A stretch of DNA of 64,000 nt, taken from contig OX637395.1 of assembly GCA_951799425.1 (NCBI GenBank), positions 38,588,323 to 38,652,322 of the forward strand. Direction: 5' to 3'. This document shows positions 36,578 to 48,132 of this stretch, in pieces. The position numbers and the translations under genes were made by a program. This DNA comes from Ilex aquifolium. Lineage: Eukaryota; Streptophyta; Magnoliopsida; Aquifoliales; Aquifoliaceae. The notes beneath the pieces were generated by a model. The model searched no databases and had not been told where the DNA came from. It saw nothing but the letters and a program-made list of their open reading frames with translations. The number at the start of each line of letters is the position of its first letter. Position 1 is the stretch's first letter.

Positions 36578-36616
<39 letters not shown>

Positions 36617-36811
36617 GAGTTTGACATATCTCACAATACTACCATATTTAAAACACATGTAAAATAGTCCTAATAGATCTCTAGGGCAAGACTTTTATTA
36701 GAGACACATTAGTCTTCTTTTAATTATTTTTATCCTTATTTATATATAATTACTCATAGGTAGCCAATGCACCAAAATAATATAATAATTTTTTTTGTAT
36801 GGGTAATTACA
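33925..36811 (-). repeat. Old Gypsy (Tekay-like) 3' LTR interrupted by Helitron B
   Basis: Begins TGTCACACCCCC and ends GGGTAATTACA, i.e. TG...CA. It is followed by TTCTCCCCTTCTTAAGAGA, the polypurine-type end also seen in the LARD element. Without Helitron B it is about 2.35 kb. The copy-2 counterpart is 58533-61292. The partner 5' LTR was not found. Internal to it is a (TA)n run at about 36580-36613, longer than in copy 2. Confidence 0.7.
34537..35075 (+). mobile_element. Non-autonomous Helitron B
   Basis: Starts TCTATATAATAAAG after an A (34536). It ends with the perfect hairpin CTGTGCCT-TC-AGGCACAG (35047-35064) and CTAG (35072-35075) before a T (35076). A CCA-rich tract (about 34770-34945) is the complement of the GGT tract in the other copies. 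The copy-2 sequence around 59140 reads straight across the junction (CACAAA then TAACTTTATA), giving an empty site without target duplication, exactly as expected for a Helitron. Confidence 0.92.
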
Positions 36812-38829
36812 TTCTCCCCTTCTTAAGAGAATTTCGTCCTCGGAATTTATATAACTTGTGAGAAAAAATGAGGATATTTTTTTTTTTTATGCTTTCTTTA
36901 CTTTTCCAAAAAAAAAACTTCCTCAATTGGGTGGCTCTTCCACAACAATTGACCAACATAATGGTTCTATTACATAAAATTTATTGATTCCTTAACCTAA
37001 ATAAGAGTTTTCTTTATCTCAATGGGTTAACTTCAACCAATATATTCGAAGGATCAATTATATACTACTCTTAGTCATATTGAAAGAAAATATACTGTAA
37101 AATTAAAACAAGTCTGCTAATAGAATCCACCTGAAAATTGTAACCACACTCCTCTCTATAAATCCGTATGTCCATTTATATCTTAGACCAAACTTTCCTT
37201 CGAATTTCTAGTACACTACGCGTGAAACATAACACCAAAGTATGAATAGTATGCTCAAACTACCCGTTAAATTGAGAACCATAAATTATACTAAACTTCA
37301 AAGTGTTATTCATAGCGTGTTGCAAGCTAGGCCAAATCTAAAGATAATTTTTGGACTTCTATCTATTACACTAGATAAAGGTATTCCACACAATCATAGA
37401 CTCTCATCAAATATCTCTGAGTATACCTTGAAGTGAAGCTTTAAGTTTAATTACCAAAACTGACCAGACTTTGTCAATCAATCCATAATAACCCAAATAG
37501 ATTCATGCACAATCTGTATCTCAAAAGTCCCTATAGAAACTTCATAATATACTCTCATTTTCATTCAAAAATTAAAAGAAGTTGTAATAAACCCGTTGGA
37601 CACTAATATCCAGTCTTTTCCATCTCATTTTCCTCAAATTAAACTCATTCTCAGTAAATACCTCTTTCAACCTTTAATAATAGAAATAAATCTCACATGT
37701 CTTACCGTATAAACAATCTCTCCATAACCTCAAAATAACAACAATTACATCTAACCCAAAATCATGAGTAGGGTAATTCCTTCTTTACTACAAGAATACA
37801 CAGGTGTAACACCAATGAATACAGTAACATATGAATCTAGATAAAGTTGAGATACTCAATTTAGTCAATCCATCAAAACATATGTAACATTTTTCAATCT
37901 CAATGACTTCACCAAAAATACAATATAACTATCTCAGTTGCACATACTGTTTTAAGAACATCATCATTTCATTTCTTTTAAGTAAAGGTAATTCAGCTTA
38001 AGATCAATCTTACTAAATTATCTAGCGCCTCACAACTGAGCAAATAAATCATCAAGACCACATAAAAGATATTTACTACATGTTGTTGTCTTATTCAGCT
38101 GGTAGTAACCTAGTACCATTCCACAGTCCAATCATTTTCTTTACAAATACAACAAATTGTTAAGTTGAATAAATCTTCGGTCTAATATATTTTCAATTGA
38201 ATTCCGATTCTTCTAGTTCAGCGAGAGCCATCCAATACGAAGTAATAAATATAAGTAAAGTACTCCAGGGCTAGTAAAAATGTAAACTTTATCTCTCTCT
38301 AATGGTAGCATGGACAACTTCTCTTGAAATACATCCAAAAATTTCATTACTATTGTTATCTATTCAGGAGACACTCACTCGTTTCGTGTATCTATGATAC
38401 TACCAATGTTTCCCTAAAAATCTTTACTCACTTGTTTTCGATCTTGCACTCATATATTTAAGACTGAGAATTAAATAATTCTTGTCCCCTCGAAACTAAA
38501 TCTGCATGACTCTTTTTTCAAACCAGGATTAAATAATTCTTGTCCCCTCGAGGTCACGTCATTCGACATGACTCTTAGTCCACCATGAATCGAATGGAAA
38601 TTGTGGTATATACGAATTGGTGAAATCGTATTGATATTGAATGATACTTTAAACTATACGTGGATCTCTACTAAGGTAATTTATTGTTCAAGTGTATTAT
38701 GTCAGGCACCGGTACCTGTGTTCAACTCAAAATTACAACGATTGTACATTGAAGGAAAGTCCAATAACTTTATTATGCATGCTTTTATTCCTAATTCTAA
38801 TTTTAGTACTTTATATTTTTTATTGATAA
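36812..38829 (-). pseudogene. Decayed internal region of the Tekay-like Gypsy element
   Basis: No long frame survives. On the minus strand a decayed integrase core is readable at about 37225-37405: GIPLSSVIDRSPKIIF followed, one frame away, by WPSLQHAMNNTLKFS and later FEHTIHTL after a stop. These match the family pattern of GVP, SDRDPRF, FWxSLQ, KFSTAFHPQTDGQ and ERTIQTL. The rest could not be aligned by eye. The copy-2 version lies at 61293-63310. Confidence 0.65.
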
Positions 38830-39668
38830 CTAGTTATTTCTCGTGCTTGAAGGGATAGAGTAATAAAAAAAATTAGTCAACAATAAACATATTTGTATTC
38901 TCACCCAAAATCAAATTATAAAAGATAGATGAGAGAGAAAGAAATTTAAACACCAGTTGTATTAGGGGCGAGTGGTGATAGTGATAGTGGGCAGTAGTGA
39001 TGGCGGTGGAAGACGGTGATAATTGTGATGGATAATGACGACTGGTTATGATGGTGGCAGCAGTGGGTGGCAATGGGGCAGTGGGGGTGATGGTGAGGTG
39101 GCAGCAACGATGGTGGTAAGGTGGCGGCAACGGTGGTGGTGGTGGGGTGGTGACAGTGGTGGTGGTTGTTGTGGAAGAGGTGATGGTGGGGTGACAGTAG
39201 TGGTGGCGGTGACGGTCATAGTGGGCCGATGGGTGTGGTCGGGTGGCGATAATGGTGGTGGTGGTGACGGTGGTGTTGGTGGCGGTGGTAGTAGTGGTGA
39301 TTGCGGTGGGGGTGGTGGTGGTGGTGGTAGAGGTGTTGGTGGTGGTAGTTGTGGTGGGGGGGTGGCTGTGGTGGTAGTGGTGATTGTGGTGGGACGGTGG
39401 TGGTGGTGGTGGTAGAGGTGTTGGTGGAGCGGTTTTCAAACACTATTTTTTTTAAAGTACTTATGAGAAATTATAAGTATTAAAAATACTTTTAAAAAAT
39501 CACCTCAAACACACCCTTAGGATCTTATTTTACCTATTAAATTTGGAGTGTTAATATCAGCCATTGGATTAACTTAAAGTAAAATTTAAAGAGATCTCAA
39601 CTGCGAAAAATAAAAGTCATTTTGTTTATCTTTTAAAATTTAAATTGTATTGTAATTTATTATATAGA
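38830..39668 (-). mobile_element. Non-autonomous Helitron C
   Basis: On the minus strand it starts TC at 39668-39667 after an A and ends AACTAG at 38830 before a T. A weakened hairpin (CTATCCCTTCAAGCACGAG) precedes the end. It carries the largest GGT-rich tract, about 38990-39430, with spurious Thr-, Pro- or Gly-rich frames. The duplicate is at 63311-64000. Confidence 0.8.
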
Positions 39669-40052
39669 TTTTTTGGAACAAGTATTTATTTTAAAAGTAA
39701 ATTAAGAAAGTCCGTTTAAGGCCCATTAGGTCTGGTTCAAATTTTGGCCCGTTAATGGCCTGTTGGGGTAACCTTTGGGCATTCTGTGGGTTTGGGTATT
39801 TTCTAGCAAGTCAATCCAAACTTTTAAAGTGGAATCTATTATATTTATAGGGAAATTTGGAGGACGGTCCCCTATATGGACTTGTTTGGACTTAAGTCCG
39901 TCAAAGAAACTTATTTGTTATGAAGTCCATTTTTTGTCAATTTTATCATACTATCCCTTCCCTTTAGAAGTGAAATAAAATTAAAAATTAAAAACTCCTA
40001 AATCTTAAGAGTTTGACTACCATTAAAATCTGTTCTCTCTCATATTTATCTA
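39669..40052. other. Non-coding DNA between Helitrons
   Basis: No gene or element with clear ends. A segment at about 40008-40052 resembles 43328-43375 (AAGAGTTTGACTA, then TCTCTC and TATCTATCTATAT). Confidence 0.5.
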
Positions 40053-40110
40053 TCTATATAATAAAATAGAGCGAAATTTGAATCCAAAAGGCAAAAAGAT
40101 GTCCAGATCG
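40053..40110 (+). mobile_element. Candidate left end of a further Helitron
   Basis: TCTATATAATAAAATAGAGC directly after an A matches the 5' terminus of the window's Helitrons. No matching hairpin plus CTRR end in this orientation was found before 43402, so the extent is unknown. Confidence 0.45.
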
Positions 40111-43100
40111 TTTTGAGACAAAAGATAAACACATCCAACGAACAATGTAATCGCAACATAAAAGACGGTTCAGATCATCTCATAAATACTGATCTGACGA
40201 TCTACAATGAGTACTGAATTTTGTTTTCCCGCCCAACAACATTTTCTGACTCACGCCTCTCTCTCTCCTCCGAAATCTCTTAAATCCCGCCCACTGTAAT
40301 TTTCCATCCCATTGAACGTGCTGCCGATAACGCCAAAAAAATCCCCAAATTCACACCTCATTCTCCCAAAACATACGACTCTCCCAAAACATACGATTGC
40401 CACCGCCTTAACCAATGGATCTTCTGTCACTCATCGTTCTCTTTCATCTGTTTTTGATCTCATCTAACTCCCGACGCCACCAACGATGATGGCACACCCC
40501 AACGCCACCAACGACGACGCTAGCGACATGTGAATCCCTTTCTGAAGTAATTCGGAGTCGGCGATGCTTTCTCACTCCCACCATCAGCGACGTCGCCATA
40601 CGCCAGGTATGTCCCTCCCCCTCGCTTAATCCTCTCTTTCCCCCTCTCTCACGTACATCTCTCTATCTCTCACCATCTCTGACTTTTACACCACCCATGG
40701 CTAAATCCCCATTCTCCCACCCACGGCCATATACCCAAGCCAATCAAACCTCAAACGACACCCATCGACCACCACAACCCCACCTATCAATCCTAAACCC
40801 CAAGCCAATCAAACCCGAAACCCCCAGAGAATCCCACCGCCTCCACCACCTTTTGTGTGATTTGTATATCTGTTTCTATTATGAATTTTATGGATTGATT
40901 CTATTTAAAAAATCTATGGGGGTCATTTGGACACACTCACACGGGTCACTTTTTAAGTTAATTATTGCGATTTGGTAAGAAATTATTGTAGTTTGGTGTG
41001 AATTTTTGTTTAGAAATTATTTAATTTTGATATGATTTATTGGAAATTTGATTCTTTTTGATTCTATATGTATAGAGTTTTTAACAATTGGGATGTGATC
41101 TACGGCGCTTCAACAAGACGTCAATTCAAATAAGCCAAATTCTTCTTATAAGTGGGTATCACTCTATTCAGAAGTAATTAGAGGTATATACTTGCTTTAA
41201 TGTTTGCCTTCTCTGTTGTTGATAGGCAATTTGCTCAAGAGTTTTACTACTCTTCATATAAGTGGGTATTACTATGTTGTTGCTAAGAAAATTACTTTGT
41301 ATTTCCGTATATCGCTGCAATGTTATTAAAGAAAAAAATTATTTCTGACTTTTAACAGTTTTTTGTTGTTTTAAATTATGTTTGTTGGTTTCATTTTGAA
41401 GATGATCTAAATGCTAGACAATCTAATGGACATGTGGAGTAACGCAATGGTACAAGGACCAATCATCGAAGTTTTCTTTTGCGGAGAATATCAAAATATG
41501 CATTCTTTGTTTACTCCCTCCCCTTGGAACTCTACTGTTTACAATATTCATTCTTTGTTTCAACTAATTCATGTCAAATTTTAGGTGGGGTGGTTCTCGG
41601 ATTGCTTCTTAACATTGCAGTCACTTGAAGATTGGGTGGCTTGGCTAACATCTATTAATAAGTAACTTTTCTTTCTGCTTCTGTTTATTTTTCCTTTTGC
41701 TCAAGTTGTTAGCTATATGCTTGTTTACTCGCAGGTCAAAGTATTGTACTGTTTGTTTCATGTCTTATATTGTGGTTAAGTATGTACGATTAGTAACGAA
41801 GTTGGAGATTTCTTACATAATTGTTTATTTGACTGAAATTGGTGTAGTTGACCATTTCTGTGTTTGTTCAAGTTGGTGCAGTTGGACATTGCATTGTTGT
41901 TTATTTTTATGTCTTTTTGCAGTCTTGAGGTACTAAATTTTTTCTTCACGTACCATTGCATAAATAAATTTTGTGGTTTGACATTTTAGCATCAATCACA
42001 TTACAATCTACATGATAGTTTTTGTATGTCTACTCTACATTGATGCCTAGATGTTTATTGTTTTGCCACAACTAAAATAACACAATCTTGAATAAGATAC
42101 CAAATCATTCATCATTTAGCCATTTTAATGTCAGCTGGGTCATGCAGATGCCCATGTGTTGTGTCAATAGTCAGCTTCAGACTAAAGCAGAACACAATCA
42201 CTCATTTTGGCTACTTCAAAATAACAACCAAACAATGTTGATATTCATTGCCAGAAAAAGCAATTTGCCACCAATGTAGGATCTTTCGTACCTGAAGACA
42301 TCAGTCTTCTAGCATACCTAAATTAATTTCAGCTTGGGAGACTTTGATTCCACTTGGTGTGTTAGTTGAATTTGGTAGAAGAAACCAAAAAAAAAAAATG
42401 ATATTTAATGGATTTTGTTAGTTCTTGCAATGATATTTTGTTTGAGCAAAAGAAAAGCAAAAATGAGATAAATGTTCTAATTCAAGTCTTTGCACTTTTT
42501 CAAGTTAAAGTGTACACATCGAAGTTTCTTTTATGTCCGAATAGGGAGTTCCTTTTTTGAGAGTCATTCTTTGCTTGGGAAGTATTGTCTTAAAGAAAAA
42601 AGAATTCACACTTAACAGAAAAATATCGAATGTATGCATCTTTTTCGATATAGTTAGTTTCGATTTTTATTTTATTTTTGTCTAATAGTTTTTTTTTTGG
42701 TGAACTGATTTAGGATTTCATAATGACAAAGATTGTTCTCATATATGTTCTTGCACCACAATGTGATATGCATTGATACTTATACGCAGGCATAACCTAT
42801 TTGATGGTGCAAGATAGAGCGGGGTGAATATTTATGATGGAATATAATATGTTTGTGGCTGGTTTTGGGTGTGCTACTCTGTTATTTAAATACCTACTAG
42901 AGGTGTAAAACTACAGAAGATGCAATTTATGGCTTTTGCAATAATTGACTCATTATGTAATTTCTATATTCTCGAATTTCAGTTGCACACATACGTGTTT
43001 TCACTCAATTGCACAACGCATCAGTCACTCCACAACAGGGCATTCTAAGTTGTGTAGGTGTTGAAGATATTATTATTCTTGCAAGATTAGTGTCCTTTGT

Positions 43101-43401
43101 TTTTTTTCCCTTTAAGAATCTAAGGGATTTGAGTATATTAACTGACACATTGGGGTGATACACAATTTTTTTGGGCCCCAAATTCAGTTGTACTTTCACC
43201 CAAAAGTAGGAATATTATTGGTAGTAGTAGATCTTAGTGTAACGAAAGGTACATTCCTCAATATTTTTACCACTTTTATATTTGGTATGTCTTTTAATTA
43301 ACAACATTTTTTTGTTCATATATAAGTTAAGAGTTTGACTAATATTTAAATTTTTCCTCTCTCTTATCTATCTATATCCATATATAAGTTATATATATAT
43401 A
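40111..43401. other. Unassigned region, possibly Helitron cargo
   Basis: Contains CT-rich leader-like DNA (about 40255-40700), a Pro-rich open frame at 40697-40978 and intron-like T-rich DNA from 40860 on. No exon could be matched to a known protein, and no conserved frame is supported. A gene-derived origin is only suggested by the composition. Confidence 0.35.
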
Positions 43402-43590
43402 CTAGTTATTATCCGTGCCTGAAGGCACAGAGTAAAAAAAATGGTAAACAATAAACATATTTGTATTCATATCCAAAATCAAATCACAAACATAGAGGAG
43501 AGATAAATGAATTTAAATATCGGTTGTAGTAGGGGTGAGAAGTGGTGGTGGTAGAAGACGGTGATTGTTGTGGTGGGTGGTAATTACCGT

Positions 43591-43622
<32 letters not shown>

Positions 43623-44010
43623 TGGTGGTGGTGGTGGTGGTGATGGTGGTGGTGGCGGCGACGGTGGCAGCGGTGGTGGTGGTGGTGGCGGCGACGGTGG
43701 TGGTGGTGGTGGCAGCGGTGGTGGCGGTGGCGATGGTGATGGCGGTGGTGGTGGTGGTAGAGATAGTAGTGGGGCGGTTTTAAACACAATTTTTTTTTTT
43801 TAAAGTACTTATGAGAAATAATTCTAGAAGTACTTTTAAAAAGTCACTCCAAACACACCCTTAGGAACCTATTTTTCCTATTAAATTTAGGGTGTTAATA
43901 TTAATCGTTAGATTTACTTTAAAGTAAAATTTAAAGTGATCTGAACCGCGAAAACCAAAAGTCATTTTGTTTATCTTTTGAGATTTGAATTCTAAGCTAC
44001 TTTATTATAT

Positions 44011-44013
<3 letters not shown>
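43402..44013 (-). mobile_element. Non-autonomous Helitron D
   Basis: On the minus strand it begins TCTATATAATAAAG after an A (44014 complement). It ends with the hairpin GTGCCTTCAGGCAC and CTAG before a T (43401 complement). A long GGT/GGC tract at about 43540-43780 makes Gly-, His- or Pro-rich frames that are not genes. It is followed by an (AT)n run from 44014. Confidence 0.85.
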
Positions 44014-44046
<33 letters not shown>

Positions 44047-44385
44047 TCAAAAAATAATACATTTAAATACAAAAAAATAGTAACATTTAAACATAAAAAA
44101 AATTGAAACATTCAATATTAATATTTTTAAAAAATAACAACAGTAACATGTTCAACAAAAATAGTAACATGCTTAACAAAAATTGTAACATATTTAACAA
44201 TAATTATTTCTCTCAAATTCAAACGCAAAAAATAGTACCATTCAAATACAAAAAATAGTAATATTCAAAAACAAAAACAAATAGTAACATCGAATATTAA
44301 TATTTAGTAAAATAATAGTAGTAACATGCTCAACAAAAACAGTAACATACTCAAAATAATAGTAACATGAACAGTAACTCATTCA
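44014..44385. repeat. (AT)n run and degenerate AGTAACAT repeats
   Basis: An AT dinucleotide run to about 44042 is followed by many irregular repeats of roughly 20 bp containing AATAGTAACAT and CAACAAAAA. No coding potential. Confidence 0.75.
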
Positions 44386-44391
44386 AAGCTT

Positions 44392-44471
<80 letters not shown>
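44386..44471. repeat. Palindromic (TC)n(TA)n(GA)n microsatellite
   Basis: CT repeats pass into TA repeats and then GA repeats, so the whole tract is self-complementary and could form a long perfect hairpin centred near 44427. Confidence 0.9.
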
Positions 44472-44473
<2 letters not shown>

Positions 44474-44843
44474 TCAATTTGAATTTTAAATTTATGATGG
44501 AGATTTTATTGACATATTTAATTGAAATTGAATTAAGGGATAACAATTTCCAAAATAAGAAATTAATTTAACTTCCTTTCAATGAAAGATATTTTTGAGA
44601 TAAAAAAAAAAGTGGACTTAAGTCATTACATATAAGTTTCCTTACGGGACTTATCTCCAAACAAGTACATCTAGGGGGACTCACTCCCAATTTTCACATA
44701 TATAAATGGATTTCTTACTTGGTCGCGTATCCATACAAAATAAAGGGTAAATTATATCTAGATACTTTGAGATTTGTCATTTAAACAGATGGACCCCCTC
44801 ACATTTGACAAATTACATTGAGACCCCCCTGTCAGTAACAGTT

Positions 44844-45108
44844 TTTTTTTTTTTTGAAAAGATAAGGGGGGGGGGGGGAGGGGCGACCAGCAGGTAATGA
44901 CCCCCCTTGGGCGTGACCATGAGGGTCCCCCCCGGTGTGGAATGTCCGGTTTGAGCCATAGCTACTACTCCATTCGGAACAGCCCGTCACCACACCACCA
45001 CCGAAGCACTAATGGCAAGACAGGGGGCTCCCGTGGATCGAACCCTGCTTGCTAACCTCATGGGAGTCAAGGACGACCCAGAACGGGCCTGCCTTACCAT
45101 TAGACCAC
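44844..45108 (-). mobile_element. tRNA-derived SINE
   Basis: On the minus strand the head has an A-box-like TGGTCTAATGGTAAGG (45092-45107) and a B box GGTTCGATCC (45035-45044), and the tail is a poly-A run (poly-T at 44844-44855). The 11-bp target duplication CAGTAACAGTT flanks it at 44833-44843 and 45109-45119. These are the hallmarks of a retroposed SINE. Confidence 0.85.
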
Positions 45109-45119
45109 CAGTAACAGTT

Positions 45120-45560
45120 AGCTAATAGACCTAACAGAAGTTGCTAAATGTTTATTTCATCTTTGATAAAATTCAGATAAAACAAAAACTCAAATCCAAA
45201 ACTACCAACCTGACCCGAACACAAAACCCATAAAATATCCCATTTTTTTCCTTCTGTCCCATCTTCATCCCAGTTTCTACGCATTCATCACCATCGAAGG
45301 CACCGATTGCTCTTCCATCGCACTCAATCCTGCTGTAACCCCCTTTCCCAGAATAGTGAACAAGGACTTTTCCTCTCCTCTCTATCTCTCTCGTCTTGGT
45401 GATGTGGTGGCTGCTATGATTACTTGGGTGGGATCCGATGGTGGCTAAGGTTCTTGAGGGTGGAGGTGGTCTCAACAGCGTCGATTTTGAGGGTGTGATT
45501 TCGATGGAGACAGTTTTAATTGTTGTATGGGCGTGACACGGTGGTAGTTTTGGTGTTTTG
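45120..45560. other. Unassigned single-copy DNA before duplication copy 2
   Basis: A minus-strand frame of 159 codons (45173-45652) crosses the duplication junction and is not supported as a gene. No homology recognised. Confidence 0.5.
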
Positions 45561-46266
45561 TGGTGCCTATCGGAAATTACAAATACTTGGAATGACTTGC
45601 TCATAGCGAATCTAGACAACATCAAGGTTGGGAATTGAAATGTTATTGTCATTTATTTTCACTTGGAAATTGCTTTATTTCTTTTCCATTGATATTTTTG
45701 TTTTATTCTAAGCCACCATGGTGGGTTTGGAATTCGGTCATATGTAGGTTGTACCTAATTCATGTATCAATTAGGTATATAGCTGTTTACTTTATTTTGT
45801 GCCATAGACAGTGTTTTACCCAGCGTATAGATTTTATGGTTTGTAAGCGAGAGAGATGAGTAGAACCTGATTGTGTTTTTCTTAATGTTTGGACATTATG
45901 GAATTTTTTTTTGGGAATTTCGCTACATTTGGGCAATTGTGACCAGATCCAGATTGAATTTATTCAGAACATCACCAATAGTTTGTGCTATATTTTGTGT
46001 GCCAATATTACATTTTGGTCTTCTACGGTGCCAAAAGCGTGCAAAAACCGTGCTTTTTTCTTTTGGCACCACAAAGACCAGCATCCTCCAAGAAAAATTT
46101 ACGGCGTTCTCTCATTTGCACATAGTTAAATGCAACCTGATCTCGATTCTCACACTGACTTGAGTATTGGAGTCTCTCACCGTTACCTGTGCCGCTATCC
46201 CTGATCTGTTTGGTTGTCTTGCAGGCCATAAACAAGAGCAAAGCTCCTCCGGACGATACCCTTTGA
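45561..46266 (+). pseudogene. 3' fragment of the TBL gene, copy 2
   Basis: Duplicate of the TBL exon 6 tail (45561-45626, starting within the CLPG motif) and exon 7 (46225-46266), with intron 6 between. Everything upstream of CLPG is missing, so the GDS and DxxH residues are absent and it cannot encode an enzyme. It marks the left breakpoint of the segmental duplication. Confidence 0.9.
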
Positions 46267-48130
46267 ATGAATTTTGTACACATACTTTTTATTGGGAATT
46301 GATTTGAAGACATGCTTTAAATAGCTAGGCCATGCTTAATTTTAAGATATGGTTGATAGCAAGAGAATGCTTGGTGGCAAGACCTGACGTCCAACTCAAT
46401 TAGGTCAATCCATTGTTCGACTTGACGTTTATACCTTACTAATTCATGAAGACATGTGAGATATTAGTACAACCTAATTAGAATCAAATTATAATCATAT
46501 GCAATATTAGTACAACTAAATTTAAATTCTTGAAGGAGGATATAACGGATTTTAGTTTGGATTATTGGTTAAAATATCAATCTATAGTTGATTAATCGAA
46601 CTTAAATTTAGATCAAATTGAATTCAATCCATTCAAAGATCTATTCTGTGGCGATGTTTACTCAATCACTAATGTAAGTAAAAATGGAGATAGGACAGTG
46701 AATTGTTTCCATAGTGTTATGTTTTTGAAATATGCAAGTAATGTTATGTTAAAAACTATTCAACCTATTTTCGATCCATATATATTATCGGGTTTGTGTT
46801 ATGCTGAGTTCATGTCGTGTATAAATTATGTTTAAATCGATTTCATACTATATTTACCTAAATTCCTATCGACTTTTTTACTTAAAGGTTAAACAAATTC
46901 ATCTATTTACGATATGAACTTTCGAAGAAGAATCTAAATGTTTTAATTTCTTTTTGATTTCGACTCAAGTAGTGCAAGAAGTTTGAATGGTTCAAGTCTT
47001 CATATTCTACTTGGAATTTGGTTGATAGTGTTGGAAACTCATTGCCGTGTCATGACGGTCAGTTGCAAACGGTTTTGGTCATGCGACGCAAGGGTAAAAT
47101 CCAAAACTGTCAAAGAGAAGTATAAGTTCGTGGGCAAAATATACTTTAACCCCCGTAATTATGACTCCTACCTCATACTACACTTTAACTATTATTTTTC
47201 TCACATTCATCTCAATTTTAGTTAATAAGTTTACATTGCCCCGATGACAAACATGCATTACAAATTACACATAAAAATGTTGGGGTTTAACGCTATGTGA
47301 CATCAATTTAGGTGATTGACAAAGTTCTGGTGAACTGCGGCCGTAACTATAACGGTTTTAAGATAATGAAATTCCTTGTCAGGATCAGCACAAAATTTGT
47401 AACGATCTGAACTAGTAAAAGATTAGACATTTTACTCTTGTAAGTCACCTCCAAATAAGTAAGTTATATCTTCTAAGAAAAAATAGTAGCAATTAAAACG
47501 TGTAAGAAACAAAATAGTAATAAAACAATAAAAATATAGTTTCCTTCCAGATAAAATAAAACTAAATACAATAGTAGACCTTACAGTGTTTGACACAACC
47601 CGTCAACATGACATGCAATTGATAACAAGATATCGTTTAATCTTAATAAGTTTTAGACCATATTTCAATTGATTTCAAACTCTTTTATAGATAATACAAG
47701 ACCAATTATAAACGACTCAAACTTGACAATTCAATTCCAATTATACATAATTATAAATGGTCGTATATGACAACTTCTAACACGATACGACTTATTTGAT
47801 CATTCTAAAGTTACAGACAATTGATGTAACATATTTCCGATCGAAGTGGACTATTCTATGTGGTGGCTTATGTTTCTTGGACTGATTTGCATGATGAGTG
47901 CTACTCACATTTGAACATTCTAAGTCCACATACATAGAAGCCACAGACGTGTAGTTTTATCTCATTTGTCACAGTCTTGCAGTTTTGCATAAATTCATGA
48001 ATGGATGAAGGGAATAAATGTCGAACCTATTAATTATTTTATAGCCGAGAACTGTTCTAATCATATATTTTTGAATTCATAACTGCAAAGTAAATTCAGA
48101 ACGGACATAATTACTCGCAATGAACATGCG
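46267..48130. repeat. Spacer, copy 2
   Basis: Corresponds to 17823-19690; no gene recognised. Confidence 0.8.
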
Positions 48131-48132
48131 TC

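Larger units (their letters stand above)
17118..39572. repeat. Segmental duplication, copy 1 of the PR-1 block
   Basis: This block is collinear with 45561-64000. Shared parts: TBL exon 6 tail and exon 7, spacer, 208-bp array, intron-containing PR-1, PR-1 without intron, decayed Gypsy element and GGT Helitron. It starts inside TBL exon 6. Copy-specific insertions are the LTR element 21212-28342 and Helitron B 34537-35075. Confidence 0.93.

Noticed and set aside
36437..36667. 76-codon frame with Tyr-Ile repeats (copy at 60930)
   Set aside because: The repeat is a (TA)n microsatellite differing in length between copies; lies in a decayed LTR.
40697..40978. 93-codon Pro-rich frame
   Set aside because: Low complexity N-terminal half, no homology or splice evidence; left as unassigned DNA.
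45173..45652. 159-codon minus-strand frame
   Set aside because: Crosses the duplication junction into sequence antisense to TBL exon 6 and its intron; likely chance.
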